From positions 1,116,001 through 1,180,000 of the forward strand of contig JALRMH010000004.1 of the NCBI GenBank assembly GCA_026119935.1: a stretch of 64,000 bases of DNA, read 5' to 3'. Below the pieces are notes generated by a model. The model saw only the letters and a program-made list of their open reading frames with translations. It searched no databases and was not told the origin of the DNA. Both the position numbers and the translations under genes were made by a program. Source of the DNA: Endothia cerciana. Taxonomy: Eukaryota; Ascomycota; Sordariomycetes; Diaporthales; Cryphonectriaceae. This document shows positions 58,566-64,000 of this stretch, in pieces; position 1 is the first letter of the stretch, and each line of letters starts with the position of its first letter.

Positions 58566-60909
58566 ATGATCGAGGAAGAGAGGAGATCATACGATGGTAG
58601 GCGTGATCTCAAGGTGGAGGTGGGTGTCAGGCCACAAAAGCATCAACCGGATGTCACCCTCCACGGGGTTGTGCATTGTACCCGTTCTCGGTTCTAGCCT
58701 CCACCAATTTCTCCGCATGCATCAGCTTGGAGATACGGGGACTTAACGTACTCGACCAGATTGGGATGAGGATGCGTATCTGTGCCTGCACTACCCCCCA
58801 AGGCCTCGATGACAAAGGAAGCAAACAAACAAAGATGGGGGGAAGTAAAGGGGGACGACCACAATATTAAAGGTCTGCAAAGATCTGAACGAGCACATGG
58901 TTTGCATGGACATGGTACTACGGCGTTTTTTCTGGATCGCGATTAGGGGAGGGTTTGATTTCTTCCAAATCTCTTTGATCTCCCGTTTTGGGGGTTTTTT
59001 TGGCCCACTTCTTTCCCCTTTTGTTCTCTCACCCTAGTTCTCCCCTGTTCATGTTCATGTTTCAATTGCGGCGGCATTGTTCGTCCGCCTCCTCTTTTCT
59101 ACTCGAGCAGAGAGACTCTGATCTTCAGGTCTCCATACCCCATCCCCCTTCACAGATGGATCAGCAAAACTTGTCTGCATGTATGGTGTCGTGTAAGATC
59201 AGGTGGGGAAGAAGAAAAAAGGACAGACCTGCTTTACTTAGAGGATTGCTTAGACCTCGTTCAATTTCGGCCTGATATAGATGACCAATAGCATATGGCA
59301 TTATAGATGGTATTTCAAGACTAGTGGGCTAGACTTGGGGTGGCATGAGAGTGGGGAATATTTTGTTTTTGTGTCAGTGTGTGTATGCCTCTACCAACAC
59401 CTCATCACCGCACTTGTGGTGCTTGGGCTGGGGAAAGATGCTTCAGGCAAGTGTGAGCGGAAACACTTCTTAGATGTGGACCTGAGAGATTTTAGCCATG
59501 CAGCTGGAGACTCTGACAGATGGAATGAAAGAGTTGAGAATTTGTGACACAGGATCCTCGTCTTGGTACTCTTGCCTTCTCATACCTGCTCTGTTGACAG
59601 CACGCCGTGTCTGACCTGCCTCCTGGGCTTAGAAGGAAGGGTTGGCTATACCACTATACAGAACATGTTTGGAAGTCAAACAAGGAAGCCCCATCAGGAT
59701 TGCATATGAGCCTGGGCAGCAGGTCACTTGTGAGGTCATCTTGAACAGAGTTCCAGGGCCACTCCGGGAAAGAAAGTCTCAGTTAGAGAACCCTCCTCCA
59801 TTCCCCAAACGATGCTAGGTTCACTCTCTCCTGCACCTATAGGCTGGAAGGCTACAACGCCGGCTGTGCTGTAAGGTCACTCGATAGTCGCTGGTGAAAG
59901 AAAAAAGAAAAAAAACTACCTATGGCCATTATGGTTGCCCTTCGGAGGTCTGGCGCAGTGCCCTCAGTGAGTGGCCGCCTACTTCCTGCCAATGAGTTCA
60001 TCGGGCTGTCACAGCCCAGCTTGATCCACAACTGGAGCCGAATGTCAACACCCCCAAAATGACATTGCGAGAGCCTGGGACCTGGTCGTGTTGGCTCAGC
60101 CTGCTTGGTCCAGTGTCAGAACTGGTCGGCATCGTGATAAGGTAAACAGGAGCAATTCACAGCTTCAATCCGAGTAAACCATAGTCGGAAGATCAATGAA
60201 CAACACCACGCCGATAGTCTCTTCATGTTACCCACTCGAACAGAAATGTATTCACTTCGAAGCCGTAGATTGTGCTACCAGTATATATGGCCTTCTTCCC
60301 AGGCTGCTGGAGGGTTAAGCGTCGCCCCGTGTCTTCAAGCCGCAGCCTCAGTGTTTACCAACTCGTTATCTTGGCTACTGCGGTGCTCGCCGTATAAATA
60401 GAAGACGCCATGTCTCACGATGAACACATCCGGTACCCAGAAGACAAGATTGTTCATCCACGGGGCCATCCACACTTGCCCAGCAACGGAGCAGCCGGCA
60501 GCCCAGTCGCTTTCACGCCCGTAGATGACCTTTAGCATGGGCTGGAAGGGGGAATGGAACCGATATTTGGCTTTCGACCTCCGTACCCTAACCCCTTCTT
60601 GGGAGACATCCCAGCCGTTCGGTACACTTGTAAACGATAGCCAGCAGCAGCGCGCCCGAGGATTCCTCACTGCTGGACAGAGCACAGCCCGGGACTGATC
60701 ATACTTTGCATCGCCGCTACACGTACTCGAGCATCGAATGGCGCACTGGTTAGGATGAGATCTGGTTGGGCACCCATGCCGTTGAAGCGACCACGGGATG
60801 GAGTGTCGGCATGCACAAGGGTGTTGACTGAGTATTTGGTGTGGAAACGCGAGCATCAGCATGATTGTTTCTTACGAGTAGTGCAGACAAAGAAACCACA
60901 TGACCCTTG
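58566..60909. other. Convergent 3' interval, 2.3 kb
   Basis: No supported gene. A 175-codon frame on the minus strand (60862-60335) has some protein-like parts but no family features. A short CCCTAACCC string at about 60584 is noted under rejected items. Confidence 0.45.
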
Positions 60910-61518
60910 CTATGTTCTCAAGTACCGAACGCCCTCTGCATCTCCCTCCTCCACGAAGGGCACAATCTCCGTCCCGACCGGGCTCATCATGACCTCTTCG
61001 AACCACCTCACATAGCCCTCCAGACCCGTAGTGCTCCCCCAGATTCCGACCCTCCCCACGCCCCTCACCCTCTCGAATAGTCTGAGCACATCGTTGCCAC
61101 TCTCCCGGAACACAGACTGCCTGGCCTCGACGGTCAGCTCCTCCGCGCGGCTGAACGACCCCGTGACCGCCTCAGTATCCCAAAGGGGCCCACAGTCCAG
61201 CCTCGCGTTGAGGTACCACCTCCTTATCAGCCTGACGCCGGGACACGCGCTCTCGCTGATCTGGGAATATGTCTTGTCTGGGTCATGGAGGCGTGGGAAG
61301 GAGGTCAGGAGGGAGGGGTGGCAGCGGAAGGTGTTGTGGGCATAGAGGAGTGGGAGAGCTTCAGAGTGGGTCTGACGACAGACAGAGAGGATGGCCGGAG
61401 GTGGTGAGGGGAGGCTGGGGCCCACGCTGTGGTTAGAGGGATCCGGCGGTGGATGGATGAGAAGATGGGTGTAGATATGCTCTCGGATTTCGAGAGGCAG
61501 ATCGAGGGAGTTGACCAT
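60910..61518 (-). CDS. F-box-like (2EXR-type) protein
   Basis: A single exon of 202 residues. It opens with the F-box-like motif LDLPLEIREHIYTHLL (5-20) and continues with the mark of the fungal 2EXR-type family, ILSVCRQTHSEALPLLYAHN (about 42-61). The rest is a compact alpha/beta fold without further motifs (RLIRRWYLNARLDCGP, WGSTTGLEGYVRWFEE). Such proteins may act in SCF ubiquitin ligases or as scaffolds, but partners cannot be told here. I chose the ATG at 61518 because the family motif starts right after it; an upstream ATG at 61662 would add residues that read like leader. It is head-to-head with the cystinosin gene. Confidence 0.8.
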   Translation of the reverse strand: MVNSLDLPLEIREHIYTHLLIHPPPDPSNHSVGPSLPSPPPAILSVCRQTHSEALPLLYAHNTFRCHPSLLTSFPRLHDPDKTYSQISESACPGVRLIRRWYLNARLDCGPLWDTEAVTGSFSRAEELTVEARQSVFRESGNDVLRLFERVRGVGRVGIWGSTTGLEGYVRWFEEVMMSPVGTEIVPFVEEGDAEGVRYLRT

Positions 61519-61970
61519 CCTGAGAGATACGTGTTGTATGTGTGAAGAGGCAGCGGTAGTGATAAGGGCGGGTTGGACAGGCTGAGACAAGATAATTACG
61601 ACGAGGCTATAGGATCCTGGTACTATGGAAGTCCGCACCCCGAACGCGATGATCTGAGGCAAAACACGTGTCTTTATGCCCCTCCCTCGCTCACCGTCGA
61701 CATCGGGATAGGGTTGAGATGAAGTTCGAATCGTGACGGTGGATGAGATAAAACCACTGTTGGGCTTACTAAGTTAGTGGGCACGTCGCGCGCTCAGCCT
61801 CTCGCCGAGCCGGAGCCGAACCGGGATGACGCCATAAGTAAGAGACAAGGTGAGAGCGGACCTCACGAGACCCGCCGCCAAGTTTTCATCACGACGACGA
61901 CCACAGCCCCCGCCCACTCACTCACCAACCACTGCTCAACGCCGCGGATGGGCTGCCGTATATAGCAAAG
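61519..61970. other. Divergent promoter of the F-box-like and cystinosin genes
   Basis: About 450 bp between the starts. No other feature recognised. Confidence 0.55.
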
Positions 61971-62819
61971 ATGGTGTTTGGGTTTCTCAACTTCCTGTCG
62001 GCCCTCTTTGGCTGGGTGTACACGCTCAGCTGGTCGCTCTCCTTCTACCCCCAGCCGATCCTCAACTACCGCCGCAAGACCACCTCGGGCACCACCATCG
62101 ACTTCCCCCTGATCAACTGTCTGGGCTTCCTCGCCTACCTCATATCCAATGCCGCCTTCTACTACTCGCCCGTAGTGCGCGAGCAGTACGCCGCCCGTAA
62201 CAATGGCCACCAGCCGGCCGTGGCGTTCAACGACATCGCCTTTGCGGCGCACGCCCTTCTCCTCTCGCTCATCACCGCCTCGCAGTACTTCCTCCCCCGG
62301 CCCTGGCGCTTCAGCCTCACCGTCAGCAACCGGCCCTCCCGCTTTATCCTCGGCACGGTGCTCGGCTGCGTGGCCGGCGTGCTCGTCATCATTCTGCTCG
62401 TCGCGAGGGACGGCTCCCGGGGGGCGCACGCCGTCAACCCCCGGGAGGACTGGTGCTGGCTCGACGCCGTGTACGCGGTCGGCTATGTCAAGCTGTGGGT
62501 CACGCTGATCAAGTTCACGCCGCAGGTCCTGGCCAACTTCCGGAACAAGAGCACGGCCGGGTGGAGCATCTGGCAGATCCTGCTGGACTTTGTCGGCGGC
62601 GTGTTGAGCATCGCGCAGCTGCTGATCGACAGCTCGCTCGAGGGGGACTGGAGCGGCGTCACGGGCAACCCGGTCAAGTTCGCGCTGGGACAGGTCTCGA
62701 TGATCTATGATCTGATCTTCTTCACCCAGCACTATGTGCTGTACAGGGGGAGTGATGGGAAGGCGGGTGAGAGGGAGGCGCTGCTTGAGAACGGACAGGC
62801 GCACGGGAGGATAGATTGA
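61971..62819 (+). CDS. Cystinosin homologue (PQ-loop lysosomal/vacuolar cystine transporter)
   Basis: A single exon of 282 residues with seven predicted membrane spans. Two PQ-loop motifs are present with their conserved contexts: SFYPQPILNYRRK (Pro 27, Gln 28) and KFTPQVLANFRNKSTAGWSI (Pro 184, Gln 185), as in cystinosin. The spacing and the phrases NCLGFLAYLISNAAFYYS, QILLDFVGGVLSIAQ and FFTQHYVLYR are typical of the fungal cystinosin family. It should move cystine out of the vacuole with protons. The C-terminus (GEREALLENGQ) has a Glu-rich di-leucine sequence resembling a vacuolar sorting signal. The single ATG at 61971 directly precedes the first helix. Confidence 0.92.
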   Translation: MVFGFLNFLSALFGWVYTLSWSLSFYPQPILNYRRKTTSGTTIDFPLINCLGFLAYLISNAAFYYSPVVREQYAARNNGHQPAVAFNDIAFAAHALLLSLITASQYFLPRPWRFSLTVSNRPSRFILGTVLGCVAGVLVIILLVARDGSRGAHAVNPREDWCWLDAVYAVGYVKLWVTLIKFTPQVLANFRNKSTAGWSIWQILLDFVGGVLSIAQLLIDSSLEGDWSGVTGNPVKFALGQVSMIYDLIFFTQHYVLYRGSDGKAGEREALLENGQAHGRID

Positions 62820-63116
62820 GAGATTTGGTAGACCATATCGCACTTTCTTGTATCGCCCCCAGGCGTCGAATATGTTGGAGCATATTTAGGCATCTGAGAG
62901 CCAGGTTCCCTAGATATGATAGACAGCACCGAAGCCAGGCACATCGGCCCTCTTGAGGGTCCAGATATCCGCACCCTTCGCACACATGGCCCGTCCGACT
63001 CAGTCGCGGCGTGACCTCCTACGACGCTCATCGCCCGTCCCTGCGTGAACTCGTGCAGTCATCTCCAGCTCCAGCCACTGCTTCTCCCCCCACCCCCCAG
63101 ATGCCGCAGCCCCAGC
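62820..63116. other. Convergent 3' region between cystinosin and DUF7704 genes
   Basis: Short interval (297 bp) with the two 3' ends. Nothing else seen. Confidence 0.5.
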
Positions 63117-63623
63117 TCAGCCGGTCTTCGTCTTAGACCCCGTGTTCGGCCCACCCGCCGCCTGCCTCACCTGCGTGCCCTCCCTCACACCCACGCCCGC
63201 CAGGAACCCCGCCCTGATCGCCGCGGAGGCGAACAGCATGATGATGTTCACCCAGTCAAACAGCCTCCACGCGGCCGGGTTGAGCATGAGATCCCAGCCC
63301 AGCGCCTTCGCCGTGCCGGCCACGTGGAACAGGTCACATATCAGCATGCCGGCGACCATGGTCCTCCACACCGCCAGGTTGCCGTCGGCGACGCGCAGGA
63401 CGACGGCCTGGTTGAAGGCGAAGAGGAGGTAGGTGGCCGCGAGCTGGTCGAAGACGACCTGGAGCTCCGGGCGGTAGTGCGAGCGGTCGGCGGCCGGGGA
63501 CATGACGCTGAGGTAGAGGAGCGGGGAGCGGGAGGCCATGACGGCGCCGTAGAAGGCGGAGAAGGGCTCGATGTAGAGGTGCCATAGGCGGTAGACGGGG
63601 GCGATGTGGGGTCCTGATGACAT
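63117..63623 (-). CDS. Four-span membrane protein, DUF7704-like
   Basis: A single exon of 168 residues. It starts MSSGPHIAPVYRLWHLYIEP and continues with four hydrophobic segments, ending in a Gly/Lys tail (GGPNTGSKTKTG). The opening Pro-x-Tyr-Arg followed by YIEPFSAFYG matches the N-terminus of the fungal DUF7704 family; function is unknown. Later motifs are ADGNLAVWRTMVAGMLICDL and NPAAWRLFDWVNIIMLF. I chose the ATG at 63623 because the upstream residues up to 63779 are Arg/Thr-rich and not like the family. It probably sits in an internal membrane. Confidence 0.75.
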   Translation of the reverse strand: MSSGPHIAPVYRLWHLYIEPFSAFYGAVMASRSPLLYLSVMSPAADRSHYRPELQVVFDQLAATYLLFAFNQAVVLRVADGNLAVWRTMVAGMLICDLFHVAGTAKALGWDLMLNPAAWRLFDWVNIIMLFASAAIRAGFLAGVGVREGTQVRQAAGGPNTGSKTKTG

Positions 63624-64000
63624 GTCTGCTCGGGTAGCTATAACTGGCTTATCTTGATGGCTCTGTAAGGTCTGTCGACGGCACCCATGAACTTGTTGGT
63701 GTGCCAAGTCCGAGGCGGTGGTCATGGTTGTTCTGGCCGAGGTACGGCAAGTAGCTCGCTCGCGTCTCATCCGTGCCACATTTAGCGCATATTAAACTCT
63801 GTTTAACTACCAGGTGAGTAATGCTTTTTTTTTTTTGCTAGTCTGGAGCCTGTCCCGTCATTTCCTTTCCCACTCACGACAGGCTCACTAGGCCAAGGGA
63901 GATTTCACCGCCTGGCAGGCATCGATCGCTGTCGAGGAGGAGTAGTGATACTATAGTCCACGCCACGCTGTGGAGTTTTGGACCGGCCTCAGCCCCCTCA
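63624..64000. other. Upstream region at the right edge
   Basis: Contains the promoter of the DUF7704-like gene and a T10 run near 63826. No further gene is seen before the edge. Confidence 0.45.

Noticed and set aside
59950..60010. A-box-like TGGCGCAGTG with GAGTTCATCGG downstream.
   Set aside because: The B-box match is poor and no acceptor stem pairs.
40309..60595. Telomere-template-like strings: CCCCTAACCC (minus, about 40310-40319) and CCCTAACCC (plus, about 60584-60594), considered as telomerase RNA templates in gene-free gaps.
   Set aside because: Nine-base permutations of TTAGGG on either strand are expected about three times by chance in 64 kb, and I saw no other telomerase RNA feature.
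1..64000. Search by eye for CRISPR arrays, prokaryotic operons, insertion sequences and viral genes.
   Set aside because: Only short simple repeats were found; all content fits a fungal nuclear genome.

Overview
This is a nuclear genome segment of a filamentous ascomycete (Pezizomycotina; a Sordariomycete is my best guess). The reasons are short GT-AG introns of about 50-160 nt with CTGAC/CTAAC branch points, C/T-rich leaders, monocistronic genes with no operons, and a gene set typical of that group. There are 17 intact gene models, one gene cut by the left edge and one clear pseudogene. Coding exons are about 50-60% G+C, except one exon that is much richer. I found no convincing tRNA, rRNA, CRISPR array or intact transposon.

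Left arm, 1-12 kb. This is the accessory-looking part. It holds the 5' end of an NRPS-like adenylate-forming enzyme (minus), a broken MFS transporter (plus), an AT-hook chromatin protein (plus), an aprataxin/Hnt3 DNA repair hydrolase (minus), a small secreted protein with Kex2-type sites (minus), and about 4 kb with no intact gene but a possible relic on the minus strand.

Core, 12-44 kb. This is conserved housekeeping content: a DHX57/YLR419W-like DEAH RNA helicase, the cohesin subunit Scc3/Psc3, the telomere protein Pot1, importin alpha, the urease accessory protein UreD, the RNA polymerase III subunit Rpc53 (RPC4), an auxilin/Swa2 clathrin-uncoating cochaperone, a Dug3-like glutamine amidotransferase of glutathione degradation, and kynurenine formamidase (Bna7). 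A zinc-cluster protein with an unusual layout (beta-grasp-like N-terminus, C-terminal Zn2Cys6) follows.

Right arm, 44-64 kb. A 7.1 kb gap without a supported gene separates the zinc-cluster gene from B-type cyclin (NimE/Cdc13 type). Then come the mitochondrial aspartate/glutamate carrier with EF hands, an F-box-like (2EXR-type) protein, a cystinosin homologue and a DUF7704-like membrane protein.

The genes do not form one pathway. Several share a theme of chromosome maintenance (AT-hook protein, Hnt3, Scc3, Pot1, cyclin B), but this looks like ordinary gene order rather than a cluster. I did not find a clearly new biological system. The items most worth a second look are the zinc-cluster architecture, the long silent interval with probable 5'UTR introns, the transporter killed by TAG stops and a frameshift, the secreted protein, and a recurring C homopolymer on the coding strand of gene leaders.
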